From positions 1 to 64,000 of the forward strand of contig DKDJ01000003.1 in NCBI GenBank assembly GCA_002451795.1: a stretch of 64,000 nucleotides of DNA. The letters run 5' to 3'. This DNA comes from Bacteroidales bacterium UBA6851 (GTDB lineage: Bacteria > Bacteroidota > Bacteroidia > Bacteroidales > UBA932). Made by a program: the position numbers and the translations under genes. The notes beneath the pieces were generated by a model. The model searched no databases, was not told the origin of the DNA, and saw only the letters and a list, made by a program, of their open reading frames with translations. Within the stretch, counting starts at the first letter, position 1, and the number at the start of each line of letters is the position of its first letter. Of the stretch, positions 43,694-52,742 are shown piece after piece.

Positions 43694-45754
43694 ATGCATA
43701 TAAATTTAAAATCCACTATTGCAGCAGCACTATCACTAAGCCTTGCTGCATGCAGTACTCCTAAGCCAAGCAACCAGGACGGAACCGACCTCTGGTTGGC
43801 CAACGGCAGGAGCTACGAACAGATTGAAGAGTCGGTACAGACAGGAATTGACACTTCACTTGAAAAGGAAGAATTCCACATATTCGACAAAGACGGAAAA
43901 CGTTTTGTCGAAGGAGGTTCTTCTGCAGCAATCCGTTACGGTGTGTATGCCTTACAAAGAGCAGAAGTGCTCGGACAGGCAGGCGCAGGAATGGACATAA
44001 AAGAAAAGCCATACTATGAATACCGTATCCTCAACCATTGGGACAACCTTGACGATACCGTAGAACGCGGGTATGCAGGCCTTTCAATGTGGGAATGGAC
44101 GTCTCCCGAGATACCGTCCGAACGTATCCACCATTATGGACAGTTATGCGCTTCAGTGGGCCTCAACGGAGCAGTGCTCAACAATGTCAACTCTAACCCA
44201 CTGATACTTGACTCAGAGCACATAGCACGCGTGGCAGAAATTGCTGACATCCTAAGGCAATATGGCATCACCACCTACATCTCCATCAAGTGGACAAGTC
44301 CTATGGCCCTTAGTGGAGTCAAATCAGGAGACCCACTCGACCCTCAAGTACGAAAATGGTGGAAAGAAAAAGCCGATGAAATCTACGCAGCAATTCCCGA
44401 CTTTGGAGGATTTCTCGTAAAAGCCAACTCTGAGGGTCAAGCTGGACCACAAGACTATGGCCGAACCCATGCCGACGGTGCCAACATGTTGGCTGAAGCA
44501 CTAAAGCCATACGGAGGCATTGTGATGTGGAGAGCATTCGTATATAGTCCAACCAGTCCGGACAGAGCCAATCAGGCGGTAGAGGAATTCAAGCCTCTTG
44601 ACGGAAAGTTCGCCGACAATGTAATAATCCAGATTAAAAACGGGCCAATTGACTTCCAGCCTCGAGAGCCGTTCAGTCCTCTATTCGGGCAGCTTAAGAA
44701 CACCGCCATGATGGTGGAATTCCAGATTACCCAGGAATACCTTGGATTCTCAAATCACCTCGTATATCATGGCACCACCTACGAGGAATGTCTTGATAGC
44801 GATACTTATAGAGATGGCAAGGGCTCAACTGTGGCCAGGAACGTGAAAGCCATCGCCGGAGTAGCCAATACCGGACAGGACCCTAACTTCTGCGGATACA
44901 TTTTTGCCCAGGCCAACTGGTACGCATTCGGGCGCCTTGCATGGAACCCAGAACTAAGCGCTGAGCAAATCGCCGACGAGTGGGTAAGGCAGACATTTAA
45001 CAAGCCAGACGGAATGAAAGAATCCGCCTTCGAGAAGAAATTCATCTCCCCGGTAAAGGATATCCTTATGAGTTCGCGCGAAACAGCAGTCCACTACTCC
45101 ATGCCTCTCGGACTTCATCATATCTTCGCAGGCTCCCACTATGGACCAGGCCCATGGGAAAGGAGTATCAGACCCGATTGGTCATGCGTGTACTACCATA
45201 AAGCGGGAGAAGACGGCATAGGCTTTAACCGCACGAGAACAGGATCAGACAACGTAGACCAATACAACCAGCCACTTGCTGATAAATTCAACTCCCTGGA
45301 GACCTGCCCGGAGAATCTTCTCTTATGGTTCCATCACGTTCCTTGGGACTACAAGATGCACAACGGAAACACTCTATGGGATGAACTATGCCGCACTTAT
45401 GACAAAGGCGTATCCGAAGTGGAAAAATATCAGACTACTTGGGCGGGCCTCAAGCCTTATGTCAGCAATGCCATCTTCGAAGAAGTAAGCAAGAAACTTG
45501 ACATCCAGAAACACGATGCACAATGGTGGAGAGATGCCTGCGTAGGATATTTCCAGACATTCTCCAAGATGCCTCTTCCTCAGGATGTAAAGCCGCTAAA
45601 CATCCCGATAGACTCACTTCGCACGAAAAGCATGCTTTCCGACAGATACGGAATGCCGACACATGACGAGAACAACCTTCCAGTGCTTGTCACACCACGC
45701 CGTCGTCCTAATATCGGAACTCTTCCTGGGCAGGACTCGTCAGTACCGGAATAG
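43694..45754 (+). CDS. Alpha-glucuronidase, glycoside hydrolase family 67
   Basis: This 686-residue enzyme starts at the ATG at 43694 and has a lipobox (LSLAACS). It shows GH67 hallmarks: YRILNHWDNLDDTVERGYAG, the general-acid Glu region VKANSEGQAGPQDYGRTHAD, the catalytic Asp region KNGPIDFQPREPFSP and the catalytic Glu region MVEFQITQEYLGF. It removes 4-O-methyl-glucuronic acid from the non-reducing end of xylo-oligosaccharides. As a lipoprotein it should act in the periplasm or at the surface after SusC/SusD import. It is divergent from susC. Its 3' end is three bases from the convergent PCMD gene. Confidence 0.95.
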   Translation: MHINLKSTIAAALSLSLAACSTPKPSNQDGTDLWLANGRSYEQIEESVQTGIDTSLEKEEFHIFDKDGKRFVEGGSSAAIRYGVYALQRAEVLGQAGAGMDIKEKPYYEYRILNHWDNLDDTVERGYAGLSMWEWTSPEIPSERIHHYGQLCASVGLNGAVLNNVNSNPLILDSEHIARVAEIADILRQYGITTYISIKWTSPMALSGVKSGDPLDPQVRKWWKEKADEIYAAIPDFGGFLVKANSEGQAGPQDYGRTHADGANMLAEALKPYGGIVMWRAFVYSPTSPDRANQAVEEFKPLDGKFADNVIIQIKNGPIDFQPREPFSPLFGQLKNTAMMVEFQITQEYLGFSNHLVYHGTTYEECLDSDTYRDGKGSTVARNVKAIAGVANTGQDPNFCGYIFAQANWYAFGRLAWNPELSAEQIADEWVRQTFNKPDGMKESAFEKKFISPVKDILMSSRETAVHYSMPLGLHHIFAGSHYGPGPWERSIRPDWSCVYYHKAGEDGIGFNRTRTGSDNVDQYNQPLADKFNSLETCPENLLLWFHHVPWDYKMHNGNTLWDELCRTYDKGVSEVEKYQTTWAGLKPYVSNAIFEEVSKKLDIQKHDAQWWRDACVGYFQTFSKMPLPQDVKPLNIPIDSLRTKSMLSDRYGMPTHDENNLPVLVTPRRRPNIGTLPGQDSSVPE

Positions 45755-45757
45755 TCT

Positions 45758-47362
45758 TTAATATTCGAGTCTAATATCATCAATCCACATCTTGGAGCCT
45801 GCCGCACCTGTAAAATAATCACCGAGCATGCTAGAAGCAGCCGAAATGATTATGTGAGTAGGTTTCCGGGATGTGGAATTGTATTCAAGAGGAATCTCCA
45901 CCTTCGTCCACTCGTCAATATCCTTATCGGCGACAAACTGCCCATAGGCTATCACGTTGGCTCCAGACGGATTAAAGAAGGTGCTTCTGTCCGTGGTATT
46001 GATTTCTACCGGGGAGTCAGCCGTGCCTCCATACTTATGGTAGTCCCAGTCCCCCAAAGCAATCCACAGCGTTCCCCTGTCGCGATCACCAGGTCTTACA
46101 GGATCTCCATCGGGAGCCCCTCCGAAAGTCTTTTCGGTAATAATACCAGCCTTATACTTAACCCAGAATGACAATTTCTGCGGTCTTGTACTGAACGGCC
46201 TTCCTAGTCTTACAGTACCACCAGTTGTACCTATAGTACGACCAAACTCACCAGAGAACACATTGCCAGCCGCAAACTTAACTATCACATAAGTTGATGC
46301 CATAAGCAGGGATGACTCTCCCTCCACCTTATCAGAAGTATCCGGCATAGTAATGGTGTAACTAGAACCGACCGTTGTGGAGCCTTTGTTACCACTATCC
46401 CACCACTTGGTATTAAGAGTAGGCACCGCGGAGTCAGGGTCATAGAAAGAGTAATACTTGGAAGACTCTGCCTTAGAATAGACCTCAAAACCTGAATTTG
46501 GAATCAGGGCCTCAGCCTCAGTACGGAAAGCCACAGGATCGGTCTCATCCTTGCCAGAATAGGCAATGCACTCATATTCAGTGAGAGGCTTCAATCCGTC
46601 AACCTTCACGCTGAAAGAGCCGCCCTCCTCCTCAACACCAATTGCATCCGTCCACTGAGAGGTTCCCTTCTCCCGATATTTAAATCCATTCTTCTGACCG
46701 GAAACCCCCTCGGCCGAAAGCCACACCACCTTTGTCCACGCGTCCGTGCGCGTCATGCGTACAGATGAAGTACTCTTCTCAACATAGATATTCCAGATCT
46801 CTTTAGTATCCCCATACACGACCAGAAGGCTCTGTACATTGGTGAAATCTTTTATTGTAGACACCTCAGGCGTATATGCAGTAATAGATTCCGGACCAAG
46901 TTTGCAGGACGTTATAGAAAGATTCTTGAGATTCGCAGAAGATGATACCTTGGCGATAACCCTACAGTTACGCACATCAATCACAGACTCACCCACTTGA
47001 GAAGAAACCGTGAACCATCGCTTTATCGGCTGCGTGGCAGAAACCGTCCACTCATAGTCATCAAATGTGCTAAGAGTAATCCTAACCGGACGTGACAAAT
47101 CATGCACGCCCTCAATATTCCATGATGCCTTTACCGAAGGATCTGTATAAACCACATCCTTAACCTCCACCTTGTGAATATCTGACACCTCCTTAAGCAC
47201 GATATCCACGCGCTGCTTCTGCGCATCAATACTGACAGACTCGGCCGAAGGGACGCTCATTGACTCAAATCCGGCCACTATGACAGGGAATGGAATATCA
47301 TTGCGGATACATCCCAGGAGCGGAATGACCGCTATCATTACAAGTACTGCAATCTTTTTCAT
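45758..47362 (-). CDS. PCMD-domain lipoprotein with FN3 domain
   Basis: This 534-residue lipoprotein (Cys18 in IPLLGC) has two N-terminal Ig-like stretches (about residues 30-190), an FN3 domain (about 195-285; FKYREKGTSQW, GLKPLTEYECIAY) and a C-terminal PCMD domain (about 288-534; LIPNSGFEVYSKAESSKYYS in part: NSGFEVYS, TKWWDSGNKGSTTVG, IALGDWDYHKYGG, ending DDIRLEY). PCMD is a named but uncharacterised jelly-roll-like domain, thought to bind carbohydrate. Its C-terminal half is paralogous to that of the 604-residue protein upstream. It is the last gene of the seven-gene operon. Confidence 0.85.
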   Translation of the reverse strand: MKKIAVLVMIAVIPLLGCIRNDIPFPVIVAGFESMSVPSAESVSIDAQKQRVDIVLKEVSDIHKVEVKDVVYTDPSVKASWNIEGVHDLSRPVRITLSTFDDYEWTVSATQPIKRWFTVSSQVGESVIDVRNCRVIAKVSSSANLKNLSITSCKLGPESITAYTPEVSTIKDFTNVQSLLVVYGDTKEIWNIYVEKSTSSVRMTRTDAWTKVVWLSAEGVSGQKNGFKYREKGTSQWTDAIGVEEEGGSFSVKVDGLKPLTEYECIAYSGKDETDPVAFRTEAEALIPNSGFEVYSKAESSKYYSFYDPDSAVPTLNTKWWDSGNKGSTTVGSSYTITMPDTSDKVEGESSLLMASTYVIVKFAAGNVFSGEFGRTIGTTGGTVRLGRPFSTRPQKLSFWVKYKAGIITEKTFGGAPDGDPVRPGDRDRGTLWIALGDWDYHKYGGTADSPVEINTTDRSTFFNPSGANVIAYGQFVADKDIDEWTKVEIPLEYNSTSRKPTHIIISAASSMLGDYFTGAAGSKMWIDDIRLEY

Positions 47363-47369
47363 AATGAAA

Positions 47370-48161
47370 CTATAGATGAAGGGTCATTCCAAAAGCGATA
47401 TCAGTCATATCAAGATAGAACCTAGCATTAGACGCATCCCTGCGCCCAGTTACCTCTGAAGCCTTTATACACTTTGTCCCCGTGTATGATACACCACCTA
47501 TTCCTATCGAGAACTGGACACTGATATTATTGGTAACGAAAAGTTCAAGGCCAGGATGAATACTAATCCCTACCTTATTGGAAATGGTGTAGGCATCAAG
47601 CCCAGCACCGTTATAAGCAAACGAAGTACGCCCGCGAGAATAAGAAAGAAGGATATCGTTAAAGAGGCCAAACCGTCCCTGACGGTCAAGCCCAATACAT
47701 GAACGATAAAAAGCAGAAGCCTGAATGGAGTTATTATGCGCCTCAATATCCTTCATATCAAGTTTCAGATCATCACTCAGCAAACTAAAATCCGCCTGAG
47801 ATATTACTGCATCAGACGTAGAGTACTTCAACTGGACACCTACCGACTGATTATCCGCAAAAGCGTATGACACCAGCGGTGAGACGCTAAATGTCTTGGC
47901 ATAAGCATTAAAATTCTGCAGCAGCATCAGAAGTTGGCTATCGCTGCTCGTAAGATCCAGATAAGAGAACTGCGCACCCACGCCAAACTCACCCTTGGAA
48001 ATAAAAAGCCTTTGCTCAAGGCGTCTGCCATATGAGTCAGTGGAGTCCTTGGACTCCATCAAAGACCCCATCTTCAACGGAGTCTTCTCCCTACCTATAG
48101 CAGATGAGCAGAAGAATGCCGTCAAAAATACGAATAGCACCAACGTCAATTGTCTCTTCAT
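47370..48161 (-). CDS. Outer-membrane beta-barrel protein, paralogue 2
   Basis: This 263-residue protein has a signal peptide (about residues 1-23) and alternating strands. FGVGAQFSYLDLTSSD, PLVSYAFADNQSVGVQLKYS and GLFNDILLSYSRG suggest a small eight-to-ten-stranded barrel that ends GMTLHL. The upstream neighbour has the same plan. It starts four bases after that gene. The function is unknown; in the operon it may be an export or anchoring partner for the lipoproteins. Confidence 0.75.
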   Translation of the reverse strand: MKRQLTLVLFVFLTAFFCSSAIGREKTPLKMGSLMESKDSTDSYGRRLEQRLFISKGEFGVGAQFSYLDLTSSDSQLLMLLQNFNAYAKTFSVSPLVSYAFADNQSVGVQLKYSTSDAVISQADFSLLSDDLKLDMKDIEAHNNSIQASAFYRSCIGLDRQGRFGLFNDILLSYSRGRTSFAYNGAGLDAYTISNKVGISIHPGLELFVTNNISVQFSIGIGGVSYTGTKCIKASEVTGRRDASNARFYLDMTDIAFGMTLHL

Positions 48162-48165
48162 AGGC

Positions 48166-48912
48166 CTACAGATAATAATATAGTCCTACTCCCACCGAGA
48201 GAACATTGACCCTAAAGTTAAGGGAAGTGGAATTCCGGCTACCATGATAGACCTGATTATGAGTCTGATCCACGTGCGAGATATTGAGACCAAGCATGTT
48301 GACACTCACCTCTACGGCGAAATGCTCATCCGCAAATGCCATCAATCCTGGGCAAAGATTGATGCCAAAGTTGGTGATGATGTCGTATGATCCTTGCGGA
48401 TACTGGCCATTGCCATTGAGCACCTTTCCCTGTCCGAATCCAAATGAAAGCTGAGTCTCATTGAACATGGCGAATCTCTTGGAGTCTCCAATCGGAATGT
48501 AGTTTCTCAATATAGCCTTGGTCGTAAACATCTGCTTGATCATGTGATAATTTTTAACACTAATGGCGGTACCAGCCACGTTGACGGCAGCAGTGTCCAA
48601 CTTAAACATACTTCGAGAATACTCCATGCGAAGACCTATGCCCAGATTGTCCTTGATCATATAAGAGAAAGCGGGGCTGACACTTAACCGATATCCGACA
48701 GAATTGATATTATCAGCGACAAGGAACTCGAAATCATCGTTGTGATGTATGGAATAATTCGCAGTGCCACCAGCCATCCAAGTACCTTTCTTCACAAAGA
48801 CACCGGAGTGTGAGAAATCATATCCACGATCATAACGCTGAGCCCCTACCTCAAAGGCAAGAGCAGTCAGCATCACAATCGCAAACAAAATCTTCAAGTA
48901 AGCACTGCGCAT
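48166..48912 (-). CDS. Outer-membrane beta-barrel protein, paralogue 1
   Basis: This 248-residue protein has a signal peptide and a barrel-type pattern (KKGTWMAGGTANYSIHHND; SPAFSYMIKDNLGIGLRMEY; AMFNETQLSFGFGQG) ending VGVGLYYYL. Its order of motifs matches the next gene: sPxxSYxxxDNxxxGxxxxY, then xxFNxxxLSxxxG, then NxGIxxxPGLxxF. Both therefore arose by duplication. The function is unknown. Confidence 0.75.
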   Translation of the reverse strand: MRSAYLKILFAIVMLTALAFEVGAQRYDRGYDFSHSGVFVKKGTWMAGGTANYSIHHNDDFEFLVADNINSVGYRLSVSPAFSYMIKDNLGIGLRMEYSRSMFKLDTAAVNVAGTAISVKNYHMIKQMFTTKAILRNYIPIGDSKRFAMFNETQLSFGFGQGKVLNGNGQYPQGSYDIITNFGINLCPGLMAFADEHFAVEVSVNMLGLNISHVDQTHNQVYHGSRNSTSLNFRVNVLSVGVGLYYYL

Positions 48913-48915
48913 AGG

Positions 48916-50730
48916 CTATTCGTACAAGAGTTCCACCTTGTCCACCCATAGTTTACTGCCCGTATGTCCAGTGAAATAATCACCATACATACTTGCAGCA
49001 AAACTTATCACAATATGTGTTGGAGTCTTGGTAGTGGTGTGATAATCTAATGGGATGGTTATCTGTTGCCATACGTCTGTACTATTGGCCTCATCAGAAG
49101 TGAAAACTTTCTCACCAAATGCAATAGTAGACTCATCGGTATTAAAGTCCACAAAAGTACTTTCGTTAGTCGTATTCACAAGAATTGGGCTGTTGGCATC
49201 TCCTCCGTATTTCTTATAATCCCAGTCTCCAAGAGCAATACGAAGAGAAGCCTTATCCCAATCACCAGCACTTACCCCATCAGGGCCATTACACTTATCT
49301 ATTTTCCCTCCGGAATACTTAGTCCACAAGCGCATGGCAGTAGGACGCGCAGTGAAAGGACGGCCAAAGAATACGGTTCCTCCGTCCATGCCAAGAGTTT
49401 CGCCAAAATGGCCAGAGAAGAGATTACCGGCAGCAAACTTAATGACCACATACCGCGACTCAAGACACATTGACTGAGCGCCATCCTGTTTCTCATTCGC
49501 ATCTGGATATGTTATCTGATATCCAGAACCCACTGTAGTGGAGCCCTGGTTACCGCTGCACCACCATTTACTCTTAAGAGAATCATCAGACGATGATGGG
49601 TCGTAGAACGAGTAATAATTCTTGCTCTCATCATGGCTAACCGTCTCAAAGCTGGAATTTGGAACACTTGGAGTGGCGTCAGTAGTTATGACTGAGACTC
49701 CATCCACGATCTCCTCTTCTCCGCTTTGTTTTGTCACTACAAGACGGTACTCATATTCAGTGGCGCCTTTAAGTCCACTGACAACTGAACTATAACTTCC
49801 TTCTGACACGCGAGTAGCAGCAGAAGTACGAATCCAGTCGGATGCATTCTTCTCCCTGTATTCAAAGAACACTCCATCCTGGGTATATTCGCTCTCGTCA
49901 ACATCTGCAAAGGCAGTGAAATGTCCTCCCCAGATGTCATATTTGCTAGTAGCCGAAATACCGGTAGAGACAGGCACAAATATGATATCGTCATATATGT
50001 CATTTAGGGAGTCATCTACAAGGATGGTGACATCCACAAGACCGTTTTTCTCTATATATTTAAGGGCAAGCTTATAACGCTTTCCATTCTCCACAGCCGG
50101 AATAGACCCACTCTTTGTAAAATCACTCCCGTCAGAAAGAAGCTTTCCAGAGAATTTCCAGACAAGAGACGGTTCAAAACCAGAAGCAATGAAAAAGCCG
50201 TTTTTCCCACTATCCGCAGCCTTATATACGAGTTGCTGCGCTGCATCCTCAGCGTCGAGACCGATGGTGCATGAATAGTCCGAAGCGAAAAACTGATCCA
50301 CAGACTCGTCGAAACTTACATTAGACACCACATTGCTCACCTTGGCAGCCACTGTCACATTTGAAGTACTTGAAGCCTTGATAGAAACTGCCGCACTACC
50401 CTTATAGCTCTTCTGTTCCCACGAAGCCACCGCAGGAGCAGACTTGGCTGCCTCTCCAGCCACAACATCCACTCTATATCCACCAACCGGAAGATATATA
50501 GCCTGAGGCATCTCGGAGTATTTATAGTGGCGCACCATACCGGAAAAATCATCTTTGTAAATACGCACATCAGCAGATGCGAGCAGTTCATCAGAGCTCA
50601 TTGCAGCCTTTGTATTCTCGGTATTAACACTAAGAGAAAGAGCACCCTGCACTGAATTGTCAAGAGTATTTTGACATGCCGGCAAAGCCACCAGTACAGC
50701 CAGACTCACATAAATCAATTTTCTATTCAT
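48916..50730 (-). CDS. DUF4493-FN3-PCMD lipoprotein
   Basis: This 604-residue lipoprotein (Cys19 in ALPACQ) combines three modules. An N-terminal DUF4493 region (about residues 28-250; GALSLSVNTENTKA, VRIYKDDFSGMV, YLPVGGYRVDVVAGE) is followed by an FN3 domain (about 265-350; FFEYREKNASDWIRTS, GLKGATEYEYRLVV) and a PCMD domain (about 355-604; VPNSSFETVSHDESKNYYS in part: NSSFETVS, KWWCSGNQGSTTVG, IALGDWDYKKYGG). It links the DUF4493 genes upstream with the FN3-PCMD gene downstream and is probably exposed on the cell surface. Confidence 0.85.
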   Translation of the reverse strand: MNRKLIYVSLAVLVALPACQNTLDNSVQGALSLSVNTENTKAAMSSDELLASADVRIYKDDFSGMVRHYKYSEMPQAIYLPVGGYRVDVVAGEAAKSAPAVASWEQKSYKGSAAVSIKASSTSNVTVAAKVSNVVSNVSFDESVDQFFASDYSCTIGLDAEDAAQQLVYKAADSGKNGFFIASGFEPSLVWKFSGKLLSDGSDFTKSGSIPAVENGKRYKLALKYIEKNGLVDVTILVDDSLNDIYDDIIFVPVSTGISATSKYDIWGGHFTAFADVDESEYTQDGVFFEYREKNASDWIRTSAATRVSEGSYSSVVSGLKGATEYEYRLVVTKQSGEEEIVDGVSVITTDATPSVPNSSFETVSHDESKNYYSFYDPSSSDDSLKSKWWCSGNQGSTTVGSGYQITYPDANEKQDGAQSMCLESRYVVIKFAAGNLFSGHFGETLGMDGGTVFFGRPFTARPTAMRLWTKYSGGKIDKCNGPDGVSAGDWDKASLRIALGDWDYKKYGGDANSPILVNTTNESTFVDFNTDESTIAFGEKVFTSDEANSTDVWQQITIPLDYHTTTKTPTHIVISFAASMYGDYFTGHTGSKLWVDKVELLYE

Positions 50731-50743
50731 AGTTCTGCCCTCC

Positions 50744-52006
50744 TTATTCTACAACCAACACTATAGGGATACTCTTCTTGCAGCCTTTCTTGTCCACTAC
50801 ATTCATAGTGAAAGTGTGGGTTCCCGCAAATCCGCGAAGAGGCGTCTGTGCATTAGAAAGATCGAAGAGGATCTCGGTCTTGCCAAGAAGTTCTGCCCCA
50901 TGAGGGAACGGAACGATATCGAAGATACCCACAGCAGCCGCAGACGGATTGATAAGATCAAGTTTCTGCCCACCGACAGTATTTACTGAATTGATGAAGT
51001 CCTCATTCGTAGAGTCAATATCCACGGTAAACTTGAGTGTACCATTAGGTACCAAAGCCTTCATGGTAAAGTTAAACGGAGTACCGACGGCAGGCACATT
51101 CACTGGATTAGATATATCGAAGTCAGAAGTGCTCACAAGGTCTATTCCACCATCGCCCGCTGGAGCATCTGGATCATTGCCATCGCCCTCTTCAGCTCCA
51201 GGGACATCACTGTCAAGTTCCACATCAGAGATGAGCCCGTCAATCTCCACGCCTACAGACACATTGCCAGATTCGTCAACTTTCTTCATGAAAGTGACAA
51301 TGTGGTAATCACGAGCCTTGATTCCTGTAATGGTGGTCGTCATCTTCTGATTCTTTCCTTCAATACCTCCCTTGAAAGTAACCGTCATAGTGGAATTACC
51401 TTCTCCGACAGCAAAATAACCGATACGCTGCTCGTATTTGGGCTTTCCGCTATTGTAAGAAAGCACATACTCAAGTGGAGCCCCGGAAGTCACCTCGACG
51501 GTTGACTTGCCGTCAGAAGTCACCATAGCAAGAAAATCGTCATTATATCTAACGGATACCGCGCTCTGAAGAAGCGTGCAAGTGAGTGTTCCAAGAGTTG
51601 TGGTCTTCCCTGCCTCAATGGTAAAAGACTCGCTCACACCATACACTGGAGCGGAAAATTTGGCATCAGGCACATCTGAAGACGAAGACCTTACGTCAAG
51701 TCTATAGGCCCCTGCCAGCAGAGAGATACCGCCCTTGGCATCCTGCTTCACAGAGCCATAAGTTCCGGACCATACAAGTTCTTCGGAAGAATTGTACACA
51801 TAGAGCATATAGTTGCCATCGGCTGCTTCTGCCTTGGTAGGCGAGGTCATTTCTTCGGAATAATCAATGCTCATTCCGTCCAGGGAAAGAGTCCCCTTGA
51901 GTGAGGAAGAGTTCCCGTAATCAAATTTGTCATCCACGCAGGACACAAGCGAGAGTGTGGCAAGTGCCGACAATATTATTTTGTTCATTTTCATAATCTC
52001 AGTCAT
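50744..52006 (-). CDS. DUF4493-domain lipoprotein
   Basis: This 420-residue lipoprotein (LSLVSC, Cys23) has an N-terminal DUF4493-like region (about residues 35-260; GTLSLDGMSIDYSEE, LLAGAYRLDVRSSS, GESFTIEAGKTTTLGTLTC in part). A Gly/Asp-rich linker and a second beta-sandwich domain (about 290-420; LIPDGTLKF-type NGTLKFTVDI, DIVPFPHGAELLGKTEILF) follow. The frame opens at an ATG (52006) that overlaps the previous stop by eight bases; ATG codons at 51994 and 51988 give cleaner signal peptides. Confidence 0.8.
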   Translation of the reverse strand: MTEIMKMNKIILSALATLSLVSCVDDKFDYGNSSSLKGTLSLDGMSIDYSEEMTSPTKAEAADGNYMLYVYNSSEELVWSGTYGSVKQDAKGGISLLAGAYRLDVRSSSSDVPDAKFSAPVYGVSESFTIEAGKTTTLGTLTCTLLQSAVSVRYNDDFLAMVTSDGKSTVEVTSGAPLEYVLSYNSGKPKYEQRIGYFAVGEGNSTMTVTFKGGIEGKNQKMTTTITGIKARDYHIVTFMKKVDESGNVSVGVEIDGLISDVELDSDVPGAEEGDGNDPDAPAGDGGIDLVSTSDFDISNPVNVPAVGTPFNFTMKALVPNGTLKFTVDIDSTNEDFINSVNTVGGQKLDLINPSAAAVGIFDIVPFPHGAELLGKTEILFDLSNAQTPLRGFAGTHTFTMNVVDKKGCKKSIPIVLVVE

Positions 52007-52730
52007 TCAAATCCACATCCGTCAAACCGGCATCCACCACAGTATCATCAAAGCTGATAGTGATAGTACTGCCACCGACATTAGAGGCATCAAACTTAAG
52101 TGTGTAACAAGTAGCAGGCTCAAGGTTCTTGAACTCCATCTCGGCAAGTTCCTGCTGTTTTCCAGCCTGATTGGTTAGCTCGCCCTTCACCTTGAACTGA
52201 TAAGCATCCATAAACACAGCACGCGTTTCTCCCTTAGGCACGGAAATCACTGTACTATTGCCAGTTGTGATAGTAAATGTGTAGTCACTGTAATAATGGA
52301 GGAAGTTATCGGTAAATGCTAGTTTCACCACACTTCCAGCAAGTTTCACTGTAACTTTCACATCACTTGTCTGTCCACCTTTCACCGTGAAATTCTGAGA
52401 GCCCTTAAAACAAGGCTTGTCAAAACCCTCATCAGAAAGGCTACCATACTCGGCACTTACAATATAGTCCCCAACAGGGAGAGTTGTCACATCATCCAAA
52501 TTGGTTACCAAAGTCACATTGTCATGACTATCAGTGATCTGCACCTTGAAATCCGAAGCCTGCGGAAGAGAGGTAAAATCACTCACATTGCTCTTGGTCG
52601 TGACGTCCACTATGTCGGTCACCGGAGCCAGAGCAATACGTACACTGCCATCCATCTTCTCCCCCTGCTTGGTGCAGCAAGAGAAAAGCGCCATGGAGGC
52701 AAGTGCCACTGCAATCATTGTTCTTTTCAT
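51999..52730 (-). CDS. DUF4493-domain lipoprotein, short
   Basis: This 243-residue lipoprotein (LFSCC, Cys18 or 19) is essentially one DUF4493 region: GSVRIALAPVTDI, VTTKSN, LPVGDYIVSAEYGSLSDEGF, QNFTVKGGQTSDVKVTVKL. The DUF4493 fold resembles the transthyretin-like domains of Bacteroidales fimbrial anchor proteins, and the family is otherwise uncharacterised. It lies 12 bases after the fimbrillin-like gene. Confidence 0.8.
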   Translation of the reverse strand: MKRTMIAVALASMALFSCCTKQGEKMDGSVRIALAPVTDIVDVTTKSNVSDFTSLPQASDFKVQITDSHDNVTLVTNLDDVTTLPVGDYIVSAEYGSLSDEGFDKPCFKGSQNFTVKGGQTSDVKVTVKLAGSVVKLAFTDNFLHYYSDYTFTITTGNSTVISVPKGETRAVFMDAYQFKVKGELTNQAGKQQELAEMEFKNLEPATCYTLKFDASNVGGSTITISFDDTVVDAGLTDVDLND

Positions 52731-52742
52731 ATCGTTTACTGT

